64,000 nucleotides of DNA from Lacrimispora defluvii (GTDB taxonomy: Bacteria > Bacillota > Clostridia > Lachnospirales > Lachnospiraceae), in NCBI GenBank assembly GCA_013036995.1, contig JAAOXG010000024.1:1-64000 (forward strand), read 5' to 3'. The first letter of the stretch is position 1; each line of letters opens with the position of its first letter. The translations under genes were made by a program, and so were the position numbers. A model generated the notes under the pieces. The model worked only from the letters and a program-made list of their open reading frames with translations, had not been told where the DNA came from and did not search any database. Below, one piece after another: positions 25,117 to 33,271 of the stretch.

Positions 25117-26037
25117 TTAATATTCTATCTCCATTAAAATATCCCTGGGATAATCGCCGAATGTCTTGCCAAAAAGATTAAAGCCGCCTTCGTACCTGGC
25201 GTTTTTCTTATTTCCTATAGTCATTGCAACAGATGGTTTTTCAGGAATTGCAATATCGCTGAGTCTGACTTTAGAAGCCTGTTCCCCATTGATATAAGTT
25301 CCGTCTCCCCTGATTTCCCACTTTACCCAGATGCCATATTGGGTGGAACCGTTGGGCCAGAGCGAAGGCGTAAGTCTTCCTCTTCTGGAACCAAAATCTC
25401 CGGGACAGCACCAGGTGGCACATTCGATGCCGTTTACCCACAGGGTAATGTCAGATCTCCAGTCTTCGGCATAACCAGGAGCTTCTGAACATATCTCCAT
25501 GGCAAATGACAGGCACACAGGAAGTCTGCCGGGCGGCAGCTGATTGGGGAATTTATATTGCACATATCCCTTTGACGTCCATAAAAGTCCGGCGTTCACC
25601 CGTTCTGGCAGATAAAAGCTGTACTCCTTGTCTTCCATTCCAACAACACCGCTTGGTGTATATAAACCGCAGGTAGGGAAGATGCTGCAATCTACAAATG
25701 AGCCCACCGGCATCTCAATGCTGACTACCTGGTTAATCTGACTGCTTCTCGGAAGAAAACAAAGATTGGCATAATCCTGTTTCCGGCTGCAGACCTTCAT
25801 GGTTCCGTGGCTCCCGGGCTGCTCCTCCATGCGGATTAAGTCTGCAGCCTCGAGAAGCTTTAGATGAAATGCGGTGCTGGACTGAGGAAGATCAAGAGCT
25901 TCCGCTATCTGGCTTATGGAATAATTGTCCTGATACAACAGTTTAATGATCTCCAGCCGCACGGGGGAGGAGATTGCTTTGCCGAATTCGCAGATTTCCT
26001 TAATGTTCTCCAGGGTAAAATCCTTGATTTTTGCCAT
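25117..26037 (-). CDS. ArsR-type HTH regulator with C-terminal sensor-like domain
   Basis: A protein of 306 residues. The N-terminal winged helix (ISSPVRLEIIKLLYQDNYSI, then SQIAEALDLPQSSTAFHLKLLE) is ArsR-type and spans about 18-75; no metal-binding Cys pattern is evident. The remaining 200 residues form an uncharacterised beta-rich domain with many Trp and Gly residues that may sense a carbohydrate. The ATG (MAKIKD) eight bases after AGGAGGG is preferred over a 64-residue upstream extension. It lies upstream of, and in the same direction as, the sugar ABC/GH2 operon and probably controls it. Confidence 0.85.
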   Translation of the reverse strand: MAKIKDFTLENIKEICEFGKAISSPVRLEIIKLLYQDNYSISQIAEALDLPQSSTAFHLKLLEAADLIRMEEQPGSHGTMKVCSRKQDYANLCFLPRSSQINQVVSIEMPVGSFVDCSIFPTCGLYTPSGVVGMEDKEYSFYLPERVNAGLLWTSKGYVQYKFPNQLPPGRLPVCLSFAMEICSEAPGYAEDWRSDITLWVNGIECATWCCPGDFGSRRGRLTPSLWPNGSTQYGIWVKWEIRGDGTYINGEQASKVRLSDIAIPEKPSVAMTIGNKKNARYEGGFNLFGKTFGDYPRDILMEIEY

Positions 26038-26159
26038 GATATCCACCCTCCTTCCTTTTTCAAAACCTTGTATGTACTTTCTGGATCTTTGTATTTGGTA
26101 TTTATAATACTCTATCCTTAGGGAAGCTGTCAATCCTGCCGGATTCCCTTTTAAAGAAC

Positions 26160-26939
26160 TTATTTCACCCCGTAAAGCATTCCGAGTCCGGACAGCAGCC
26201 ACGGTGCTTTCGCGTAGAAGGGGATGCATTTCATATTTTCTGTATGAGGAATATAATTAATTTCTGTAATACCTTCTTTTTTTAGTTCTTCCACCAATGC
26301 TTTTATATCTCCATAAAGTATCTTTTGCTCGAATAAATCGTGAAAGGCGAAAACTCCGCCTTTTTTCACCACCCTGAGAGCTTCCCGGACTACCTTGCGT
26401 TTGTCAGGCTGAGTCATTACCTCGTGGAAAACAAAATTACTGATTACAGCATCAAAGCTTTCGCTCTGAAACGGAAGTGTGGCAGCGTCTCCTTTTATGA
26501 ATGTAATGGGCTGAACCTGTTCAATCTGCCTGTTTTCTTCGCACTGCTCCTTTGCGTAGTTCCATTGTGCTCCCCAATAGTCGATTCCGGTTATTTCTGC
26601 TTTTGGAAATGCTTTGGCGCAGCGTATGGTGAGTGCACCGGAGCCGCAGCCGATATCCAGAAGGGTGCCGTTTCCGTTCCAGGAAAGGTGATTCAGCAAT
26701 TCGCTGTGAATACCGCTCATTACCCCTCTTCCAGTGAATGAGAACGCATGGCGGCACACCTGGTGATATACGGACAGAATGGCCGACAATATGGTCAGCA
26801 CCACAGCTGTTGCAGCCAGAATTTTCACCTGAAACAGATAGGTGAACAACAGGCTGAGCGCCAGAAAAATGACGGTTGCAGTCCAGAGAAACTGCATCAT
26901 TGTTTTGGAAATCCAGTTTCCGTAGTTTGGTTGTTTCAT
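26160..26939 (-). CDS. Membrane-anchored class I SAM methyltransferase
   Basis: A protein of 259 residues beginning with two hydrophobic helices (about 17-38 and 40-60), then a class I methyltransferase domain with motif I LLDIGCGSG at 93-101, acidic GIDYWG, GDAATLPF and FVFHEVM. It would methylate a small molecule or lipid at the inner membrane face. The start is set by GGAGG ten bases before the ATG. A TetR-type gene lies upstream on the same strand, but a terminator stands between, and a half-operator sits just ahead of this gene. Confidence 0.88.
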   Translation of the reverse strand: MKQPNYGNWISKTMMQFLWTATVIFLALSLLFTYLFQVKILAATAVVLTILSAILSVYHQVCRHAFSFTGRGVMSGIHSELLNHLSWNGNGTLLDIGCGSGALTIRCAKAFPKAEITGIDYWGAQWNYAKEQCEENRQIEQVQPITFIKGDAATLPFQSESFDAVISNFVFHEVMTQPDKRKVVREALRVVKKGGVFAFHDLFEQKILYGDIKALVEELKKEGITEINYIPHTENMKCIPFYAKAPWLLSGLGMLYGVK

Positions 26940-26991
26940 ATTTAAAATACCTCCTTTTAATGGGGCAGCATAACAGCTGCCTGTTTTTGTT

Positions 26992-27023
26992 ATATAAAAA
27001 ATCCAGGGCACCATGCCCTGGAT
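26992..27023 (-). terminator. Terminator between the TetR-type gene and the methyltransferase gene
   Basis: A perfect 10-bp stem (ATCCAGGGCA / TGCCCTGGAT) with a three-base loop; six T residues follow on the minus strand. Confidence 0.85.
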
Positions 27024-27024
27024 T

Positions 27025-27645
27025 CTATAACTGCTCTTTACAGTTTTGAATTAAATGTGTAAACCCGCCTTCTGCATAACAAGCCAGCATATCATTGAAA
27101 AATAATGTCTGTGACCTGTCATAATTACCTTTTAAAAGCTGAATGTTTCCATAGATGCGCATATTTGCCAGAAGCTGTATGAATTCTGGATTAGGTACGT
27201 GACCAATGGCTTTTGTAAAATGAGTCATAAAATGCTTTGTAAGCTCCTGCTTTAGATTGTCCAGAAAATGCTCTTTACCGCTGCCTGAGGATTTTTCCAG
27301 CAGTATGAGTATCTCTCTGCGATGTCTGAGTTCAAGATCCATCATAACCCGGTCGTTATCCAGGGCGGTGGACTGATCTTTGAGCTCCCGCTCCGCAAGG
27401 ATGTTTCCAAGACTGGTCCATTGTTCTATAACTGGTTCCACAATGGAAGAAAACAGCTGCTGTTTTCCGGAAAAATGAAAATAGAAGGCCCCGGTAGTAA
27501 CGCCGCAGGCAGCACAAATTCTACGAAGACTGGCCTGTCTGTAGCCTTTTTCAAAAAATTCTTCTATACCAGCCTCTATAAGCCGCTCACGGGTTGTTCC
27601 AGCATCGGACTCCGGTGAAAACGGAATCTCACAATTTTGCATCAT
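27025..27645 (-). CDS. TetR/AcrR-family transcriptional regulator
   Basis: A TetR-type repressor of 206 residues. The N-terminal HTH (TRERLIEAGIEEFFEKGYRQ, then ASLRRICAACGVTTGAFYFHF) covers about 18-60; the C-terminal part is a helical ligand-binding domain. I start at the ATG pair eight bases after GGAGG; a TTG further upstream overlaps that site. A 16-bp palindrome upstream is a probable operator, and a half-site recurs before the methyltransferase gene, so that gene is the likely target. Confidence 0.92.
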   Translation of the reverse strand: MMQNCEIPFSPESDAGTTRERLIEAGIEEFFEKGYRQASLRRICAACGVTTGAFYFHFSGKQQLFSSIVEPVIEQWTSLGNILAERELKDQSTALDNDRVMMDLELRHRREILILLEKSSGSGKEHFLDNLKQELTKHFMTHFTKAIGHVPNPEFIQLLANMRIYGNIQLLKGNYDRSQTLFFNDMLACYAEGGFTHLIQNCKEQL

Positions 27646-27674
27646 AATTGCTGCCTCCAATCTTCTTGTGTCTG

Positions 27675-27690
27675 CATAACAACTGTTATG
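27675..27690. promoter_or_regulatory. Candidate TetR-type operator
   Basis: CATAACA-AC-TGTTATG is a 16-bp palindrome with perfect 7-bp arms, about 30 bases upstream of the TetR-type start. The half-site CATAACA recurs at 26969-26975, ahead of the methyltransferase. Confidence 0.5.
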
Positions 27691-27797
27691 TTACCACAAA
27701 TAAATGGGGCAGTCAAGAATGACTGGCTCTGCATTGAGTTGACTGGAAAAGGAGATGATTATTAAAACAATAACGTAACTGAAGGTTGCAATAAATG

Positions 27798-27826
27798 TTG
27801 CAGAAGTTGCAGATTTGATGTATACT
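27798..27826 (+). promoter_or_regulatory. Promoter of the LacI-family gene with GTTGCA repeats
   Basis: TTGCAG, a 17-base spacer and TATACT. GTTGCA occurs three times around the -35 (27785, 27797, 27806), resembling the TTGCAAC repeats in front of the operon at 29.7 kb; autoregulation is inferred. Confidence 0.55.
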
Positions 27827-27901
27827 AATACAACAAACAATAAAAACAGTTGTCTGATTTTCAACGTACAGAAGATTCAGGAATAAAAGGAGGGGGCTGT
27901 A

Positions 27902-28894
27902 ATTACAATCTATGATATCGCTGCTCTGACCGGAGTATCACCAAGCACGGTTTCCCGTGCTCTGAATGATAAACCGGGAGTCAGCAGGAAAAAGCGTGAA
28001 TTAATTCAGAAGGTATTGGAGGAAAACAATTATATTCCAGATGAAAATGCCCGCAGTCTGGTGACACAGCGGACACGCATGGTAGGTATTGTGACGGATG
28101 ATCTGGATTCCCAGCATCAGAATGAGGCGATTGCCCGCTGCCAGAATGAGCTGATCGTCAATGGCTATCAGTGTATGACAAGATATACGGGGAAAGAGCC
28201 CGACTCCATGGGAAAAGCCATAGCGGAGCTGAGGCTTCGAAAGGTAGAGGGCGTACTTTTAATCGGTCTCTCGTTTGTGGAACATGACCGGCTGGAAAAA
28301 CTGATTCAGAGGTGGCTGCCGGATGTACCAGTGCTTCTGGTTTATCAGAATGAACGGGTTAATATGGAAAATGTATACTGTATTGGAGCTAATGAGAAAC
28401 GGGGATTTCGGTGCTGTGTGGAACAGCTTGTGGAGCGTGGGCGCAGAAATCTGGCACTTATCATTGAAAAGAACCGGGCGAGTCAGCCTAAGATACAGTC
28501 TTATTTTGAGACTGCGGCAGAGGAACATCCTGATGTTCAATACAATGTTTATACCGGAGTAGATCCCTATGCGGGCGCTGGGGAAGTGGTGACCCGCATC
28601 CTGAAAGAAAAACCGGAAACAGACGGTATTCTCTGCGTTCAGGACAGGCTGGCCATTGAAGTGATGTATGCTTTTATGGAACAGGGAAAAAGGGTTCCTG
28701 AAGATATTTCTATTATAGGAGAGGGGAACTCTGAGCTTTGTGAAGTAAGCCGGCCCAGGCTGACTTCTCTGGATACGATGGTAACGGTATCTACCATGAT
28801 GTCTGTCCGGATACTGGTAGATGTGATGGAAGGAAGGGCTCAAACCCATAAAATTACCCTGGATATGGAACTGGTGAAGCGGCAGAGCCTGTAG
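27902..28894 (+). CDS. LacI-family regulator, apparently initiated at ATT
   Basis: The reading frame encodes the usual LacI start (x-TIYDIAALTGVSPSTVSRALN), hinge and periplasmic-binding-protein-like sensor domain, about 330 residues. In this frame a TAA lies at 27884-27886, and only AAG GAG GGG GCT GTA ATT stand between it and the conserved TIYDIA. No ATG, GTG, TTG or CTG is available. ATT sits eight bases after GGAGG, exactly where ATG is expected, so it is the probable start. Beginning at the next start-type codon (TTG at 28016) would remove the HTH. It is a likely repressor of the LIV/isocitrate-lyase-like operon that follows the cupin gene. Confidence 0.88.
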   Translation: MTIYDIAALTGVSPSTVSRALNDKPGVSRKKRELIQKVLEENNYIPDENARSLVTQRTRMVGIVTDDLDSQHQNEAIARCQNELIVNGYQCMTRYTGKEPDSMGKAIAELRLRKVEGVLLIGLSFVEHDRLEKLIQRWLPDVPVLLVYQNERVNMENVYCIGANEKRGFRCCVEQLVERGRRNLALIIEKNRASQPKIQSYFETAAEEHPDVQYNVYTGVDPYAGAGEVVTRILKEKPETDGILCVQDRLAIEVMYAFMEQGKRVPEDISIIGEGNSELCEVSRPRLTSLDTMVTVSTMMSVRILVDVMEGRAQTHKITLDMELVKRQSL

Positions 28895-28935
28895 ATCCGG
28901 AATCCGGGGGAGAGTTTGAGACGGAAATCCGTGAA

Positions 28936-28984
28936 AAAAGGTCTGTTGGCAAGCTGTGGAATCAGTTTGCCAACAGACCTTTTT
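28936..28984. terminator. Bidirectional terminator between the LacI-type and cupin genes
   Basis: AAAAGGTCTGTTGGCAA and its complement form a long perfect stem with T-rich tails on both strands, between convergent genes. Confidence 0.92.
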
Positions 28985-29008
28985 AGTGTATAAAACAAGA
29001 GACTGGGA

Positions 29009-29359
29009 TTATTCAAACAGAATCAGAGCAATCATTTCGATGGGTTCATCACCGATGCAGGCAATTCCGTGCCCTTCTCCGGGAGCACAGTATGCTACGT
29101 CCCCTGGGTTTAAAGTGGTAAATGTACCGTTGTCGTTATATCGCCCGGACCCGCTTAAAATATAATAAGTTTCACTATCACCATTGTGCAGGTGATAGCC
29201 GATTTCTGAGCCTGGCCAGACGGTGGTATGACCAAAAACCCGTCCCTTCCTGCTCATTTCTTCTGGACCGTTTAACAGGCTGCGCACCGTGATTTCCCCT
29301 GTTCCATCAAATGGGGCCGGTTTTCGTATGGACTCTTTTTCTTCATTTCTACGTATCAT
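29009..29359 (-). CDS. Small cupin-domain protein
   Basis: A single-domain cupin of 116 residues. Metal ligands fit the family: His56, His58 and Glu63 in the first motif (YHLHNGDSE) and His97 in the second (PGEGHG). The function is unknown; such proteins range from sugar isomerases to small dioxygenases. The ATG giving MIRRN is chosen for the AGGAG upstream; the longer frame adds a hydrophobic stretch without a ribosome site. It is transcribed away from the isocitrate-lyase-like operon, across a shared 337-base region. Confidence 0.88.
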   Translation of the reverse strand: MIRRNEEKESIRKPAPFDGTGEITVRSLLNGPEEMSRKGRVFGHTTVWPGSEIGYHLHNGDSETYYILSGSGRYNDNGTFTTLNPGDVAYCAPGEGHGIACIGDEPIEMIALILFE

Positions 29360-29539
29360 TTCATATCTCCTTTCATAAAAAAACGCAACAAAAAACTTAA
29401 TTAAACTATACAATGATTTAAAAATAGAGAAACCGATTGCATATATACAAAAAGAGTTTATCATACATAAAAAACAAATTCATTAGATATAGTGCATAAA
29501 AAATTAAAACATAAATTGTAAAAATAGTCAAAAAGTATG

Positions 29540-29551
29540 CTGTTATAACAG
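29540..29551. promoter_or_regulatory. CTGTTATAACAG palindrome upstream of the LIV-1 promoter
   Basis: A perfect 12-bp palindrome just upstream of the -35 at 29558. It shares the core TGTTATAACA with the site at 24972. The regulator is unknown. Confidence 0.35.
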
Positions 29552-29557
29552 AAGACA

Positions 29558-29638
29558 TTGACGTTTATGATAAAAAATGCTATTCTGTAATTGCAACAAA
29601 CATGAAATAAATTGCAACTTTGGTTTCTTGGTTGCAAC
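29558..29638 (+). promoter_or_regulatory. Promoter and triple TTGCAAC operator of the LIV-1 operon
   Basis: TTGACG, a 17-base spacer and TATTCT (29581-29586). Downstream TTGCAAC occurs at 29591, 29612 and 29632, 21 and 20 bases apart, all on one helical face. These are good candidates for binding by the LacI-family protein encoded upstream. The remainder of the 29360-29696 gap is AT-rich and empty. Confidence 0.6.
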
Positions 29639-29696
29639 AAGCGGAGCAAACCGCTGAAAAATAAGCAAGCAACAGAGAAAAAGAGGAGATAGCAAG

Positions 29697-30680
29697 ATGG
29701 CAAGTAAAAAAAACTTACGTCAGATTTTGGATGAAAGCAAAGAGTGTTTCTTAGTGCCCTGCGTATATGACTGCGCTTCCAATCATGCAGTGGAGATGTG
29801 CGGATTCCCGGTAAGCCTTCTGTCGGGTGGAGAGGTTTCCATTTCATTGAACGGTGTAATTGACTACGGATTTACTAATTTAAGCGACCTGGAGAGGGTA
29901 GTAAGCAGAGTGGCTCAGACTTCTTCTATTCCGCTGATTGCAGACATCGAAGATGGTTTCGGCGGACCTCTGGCAGTGTACCGTTCAGCAAGAATTCTTT
30001 CGGCAGCAGGTGCGGCAGCAATTCAGCTGGAAGATTCCGCTGATATGGAAGAAACAACAAAGATTCTTCCCCGGGATAAATATATCGCCAAGGTACGGGC
30101 GGCGCTGGCAGGTCTGGAAAGAACTGATTGTCTGCTGATTGCCCGCAGCAATGCAGATCCGGCAGATCCCGTGCAGATGAAGGAGGGATGTGAGCGTTTG
30201 CAGGAAGCCATCAATATTGGCAAAGAAATGGGGCAGTATGTAATTGCAATGATGGTGCTGGTTGGAGACCTTGAGCAGGCAGCTCAGATGGCAGAAATCG
30301 TCACCGGACCCAAGATTTTTGCAGATGTGCGGGCTTATAAAGGAGAGGATGGACATTATCACCCATCAGTCACTATGGAGGAGCTGACGCCCCTTGGTTT
30401 TAAGATGTGCAGCAGCCATTATACCATGAAGGCAGCAATGGAGGGCATGCTTGAGCATGGACTGGTAAACTACAAGAATCAAAGTGTAACCTATTCCTTT
30501 GAGACTGCGCCGGCTTCCGGAATCGAAAGCTTCTCCTGTTCCGGTATGTATGACCCCCAGGCCTATCTTGCATTGGAAAATAGTTTTACAAAAGGCAATA
30601 AAGAATATACCATCGTAGGACATCAGGTTGAGGATTATCCGGAAGGGTTTGTAAGACCAGATATTAAAGACCGCCTGTAA
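29697..30680 (+). CDS. Isocitrate lyase/PEP mutase superfamily enzyme 1
   Basis: A TIM-barrel enzyme of 327 residues in the isocitrate lyase/phosphoenolpyruvate mutase superfamily. The first Mg-site motif reads ADIEDGFGG (about 81-89), followed by AAAIQLEDS and LLIARSNAD. The lyase catalytic loop KKCGH is missing (the loop reads DMEETTKILP), so it is not a classical isocitrate or methylisocitrate lyase. Family members cleave or form C-C or P-C bonds in small acids. It is followed by a second, diverged member and by a complete LIV-type transporter, so the substrate is probably imported by that transporter. Confidence 0.9.
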   Translation: MASKKNLRQILDESKECFLVPCVYDCASNHAVEMCGFPVSLLSGGEVSISLNGVIDYGFTNLSDLERVVSRVAQTSSIPLIADIEDGFGGPLAVYRSARILSAAGAAAIQLEDSADMEETTKILPRDKYIAKVRAALAGLERTDCLLIARSNADPADPVQMKEGCERLQEAINIGKEMGQYVIAMMVLVGDLEQAAQMAEIVTGPKIFADVRAYKGEDGHYHPSVTMEELTPLGFKMCSSHYTMKAAMEGMLEHGLVNYKNQSVTYSFETAPASGIESFSCSGMYDPQAYLALENSFTKGNKEYTIVGHQVEDYPEGFVRPDIKDRL

Positions 30681-30702
30681 AGACAGAAAGGAGATTGCAG
30701 TA

Positions 30703-31743
30703 ATGAGTTTACCTTACATTCTGACACCGGAACCAAAAGAAACTGCGTCAGACCGGCTTAGGAAACTGTTAGTTAAAGACCAGGTTCTGATTGTTCCTGA
30801 ACTGCATGACTGTCTGTCTGCAAGAGCTGCAGAGATGAACGGCTTTGAGGTAATTATGGTTTCCAGCGGTGATTTAGCCTGTGCTTTAACCGGAGTTCCA
30901 GATTTACAGCTCTTGTCCATAGATGATTTTGTCCGGGTGACAGAGCAGATTACCCGTATGACCCCCATGCCGCTAATCGTAGATGCAGATGATGGATTTG
31001 GACTTGGACGGGCACTGAATGCCCAGTATGGCTGTATGCGTATTATGCAGGCAGGAGCAGCAGGCGTTTTGGTAACGGATACCTCTGAGCTGGCCCGGAA
31101 AGGACAACTTTCCGTATCGGATGCTGTACTGCGGTTCAAGGCAGCCAGAGCCGGACTTAATGCAAACGGGCATCATGGTTTTTTGATTGCCCGCTGTGAC
31201 AGTGATCTGGTTCACGACTTTGAAGCTGCTGTAGAAAGGTGTGGGGCTTACATAGATGCCGGAGCGGATATGTTATGCATTCTGTGGATGCATAAGATTC
31301 CTGACAGAAAGATGAAGCTTGAGATGTGCCAAAGGCTGCGGGATGCATTAAATGCAAAAGGAACCAGATATGAGAATTTTCCTATGTGGTATCCGGATCT
31401 GTGCGGAAAAGCCCATGATCCACAAGAGGTATCAATGGAAGATTTAAAGGAATTAGGCGTATACATACTGGCAGGCGTTCATTTCAGTGCTCATGCAGCC
31501 ATGCTGGCCATGCTTGATGTGGGACGCCATGTAATGAAGGATCAGAATAATGATTATGTAGATTATCATTTTGATGAAACCGGCTATAAGACTTTTACTA
31601 CAATGAGTATGTTCGGACTTACAGACGGCAGCTGGGTAGAGGCAGAAAATGCTTATGTACGGGAACCCCAGGATTCTGTGGCGCAGCGCAATGCGGATTA
31701 CTTTGTACGTGAGGATGATGTCCATAATCCGGATGAACAGTGA
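30703..31743 (+). CDS. Isocitrate lyase/PEP mutase superfamily enzyme 2
   Basis: The second member of the pair, 346 residues. It keeps VDADDGFG and LIARCDSD but has VLVTDTSEL where the family has IEDQ, and again lacks KKCGH. Overall similarity to enzyme 1 is low, so the two may form a heteromer or act in sequence, not as simple duplicates. GAAAGGAG precedes the ATG 22 bases after the first gene. About 70 bases separate it from the binding-protein gene, with no terminator visible. Confidence 0.9.
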   Translation: MSLPYILTPEPKETASDRLRKLLVKDQVLIVPELHDCLSARAAEMNGFEVIMVSSGDLACALTGVPDLQLLSIDDFVRVTEQITRMTPMPLIVDADDGFGLGRALNAQYGCMRIMQAGAAGVLVTDTSELARKGQLSVSDAVLRFKAARAGLNANGHHGFLIARCDSDLVHDFEAAVERCGAYIDAGADMLCILWMHKIPDRKMKLEMCQRLRDALNAKGTRYENFPMWYPDLCGKAHDPQEVSMEDLKELGVYILAGVHFSAHAAMLAMLDVGRHVMKDQNNDYVDYHFDETGYKTFTTMSMFGLTDGSWVEAENAYVREPQDSVAQRNADYFVREDDVHNPDEQ

Positions 31744-31812
31744 TTAGGTTGTTTCTTTGGGAAATTGATGAAATGGTAGAAGTATAAGGAAATGTATTGG
31801 AGGAAAAAGCAT

Positions 31813-33204
31813 ATGAAAAAAATTATATCCCTGGCGTTGGCAGCCTCAATGATGGCTTCTATGACTGCATGTACCGGTACAGTAGACTCCGGTTCCTCAA
31901 CTACGGCGGCATCTTCAGCGGGGGCACCTGCAACGGCAGCAGCAACTACAGCAGCTACAGCAGCAGGCGAAAGTCAAAGCACCAGTGCGTCTGGAGGAAA
32001 TAACGGTAAAACTATTAAAATTGGTGTTTTAACTGACCGCTCCTCCGCAGCGGCAGCTACCGTAACCTGGGCGGAGGCTGGAGCAATATTGGCTATGGAA
32101 GAGGCCAACGAAGCAGGAGGATTAAATGGAATCCCGTTTGAACTGGTGTATCGGGATACGGCAAGTGACTCAGCAAATGTAGCGCAGAAAGCTACCGAGC
32201 TGGTTAATGAGGGCTGCATTGCCATTCTGGGACCTAAGTCAGATGGTGAAGCTCCCACCGGTGCGACCTGGGCAGATGAGAATAAGTTTCCTATGGTGAC
32301 TCCCTGTACCATGAATACCCGCGTAACTGTGGAAAACGCTTCGAAATATATGTTTTCCTGTGGATTCGTGGCATGGCCCATTGCTAAAATGAATGCGAAA
32401 TATGCTGCTGATAAGGGATATAAGAGCGCATTTTTTATTGGCAATGACGGCGGAGCTTCCGGTGACAGCCGCGATTTCTTCTACAGAGAACTGGGAGATG
32501 GTTTTAAGAACCTGGGTTCCAATCAGGTATCCAGTAACTCCACTGAATTCTCCACTATCATTTCCTCAGTAGTTGGCAAGAACCCTGATGTAATCATCGG
32601 AGCAGTTGCAGGTCCGAACTTTGTTTCTCTTGTAAATCAGGGTACCCAGTTCGGATTGTGGGATAACTGTGATTATCTTGGATGGTATACCTGCGATTCC
32701 ACGAATACAACAGCTTTGGCAGAAAGCGGAAATTATCCATACGGCAAAGTACATGGGGTGCAGTTGTGGCCATTCTGGCTTGACGAGATCCCGGGAAATG
32801 CTGAATTTGCCATAAAATATTCTGAGATCGGACAGAAATATTATAATAAAGAGATTGGACCTTCCGATATGGGCTATACCTGGTATGTAGGCATCAAAGC
32901 AATTACTGAGGCTGCCAAGACAACTGCCGGCGACTTATCTCCGCAAGCAATGACCAACGCACTCAGCACCGTACACTTCAGCACTCTTTACGGCAAAGAT
33001 TTGTATTTCCGCGATTTCGATCATTTAATGGCTCATGCTTATTATTATGTAACTGCCATTAAAGATCCTACCAATAAATGGGCAATTCCTGTTGGCGATA
33101 TCTATGCAGTATATCAGGGAAATGAGATGCTGCCATCTAAGGAAGACGTTCAGAAATATGCGCAGGAAAATGGATACACCTTTACTGATTTAAGTACCAA
33201 GTAA
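31813..33204 (+). CDS. LIV-type ABC transporter substrate-binding lipoprotein (operon 1)
   Basis: A branched-chain-amino-acid-type (SBP type 2/peripla_BP_6) binding protein of about 463 residues. Lipobox MTAC gives Cys20, followed by a low-complexity Ala/Thr/Ser linker to about 65 and the mature start IKIGVLTDRSSAAA. The ATG eight to nine bases after GGAGG (MKKIIS) is preferred over an upstream one. Such proteins bind amino acids, but also amides, urea and small aromatic or hydroxy acids. Given the two upstream enzymes, an organic acid is plausible. Confidence 0.94.
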   Translation: MKKIISLALAASMMASMTACTGTVDSGSSTTAASSAGAPATAAATTAATAAGESQSTSASGGNNGKTIKIGVLTDRSSAAAATVTWAEAGAILAMEEANEAGGLNGIPFELVYRDTASDSANVAQKATELVNEGCIAILGPKSDGEAPTGATWADENKFPMVTPCTMNTRVTVENASKYMFSCGFVAWPIAKMNAKYAADKGYKSAFFIGNDGGASGDSRDFFYRELGDGFKNLGSNQVSSNSTEFSTIISSVVGKNPDVIIGAVAGPNFVSLVNQGTQFGLWDNCDYLGWYTCDSTNTTALAESGNYPYGKVHGVQLWPFWLDEIPGNAEFAIKYSEIGQKYYNKEIGPSDMGYTWYVGIKAITEAAKTTAGDLSPQAMTNALSTVHFSTLYGKDLYFRDFDHLMAHAYYYVTAIKDPTNKWAIPVGDIYAVYQGNEMLPSKEDVQKYAQENGYTFTDLSTK

Positions 33205-33216
33205 ATCCGTTCCCAT

Positions 33217-33251
33217 CAGGCGGCAGAATAGAATGGCCTGCCGCCTGTTTT
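33217..33251 (+). terminator. Intra-operon attenuating hairpin (LIV operon 1)
   Basis: CAGGCGGCAG at 33217-33226 and CTGCCGCCTG at 33238-33247 pair perfectly, then TTTTAT. It lies between the binding-protein and permease genes. Confidence 0.75.
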
Positions 33252-33271
33252 ATAATACTGGAGGATATCTT

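Noticed and set aside
26038-26229. N-terminal extension of the ArsR-type regulator from an upstream ATG
   Set aside because: The extension has low-complexity basic sequence and no ribosome site, while AGGAGGG stands eight bases before the internal ATG that begins the HTH domain.
28956-29165. Plus-strand small open frame after the LacI-type gene
   Set aside because: It overlaps the terminator and runs antisense through the cupin gene, which has intact metal ligands and a ribosome site.
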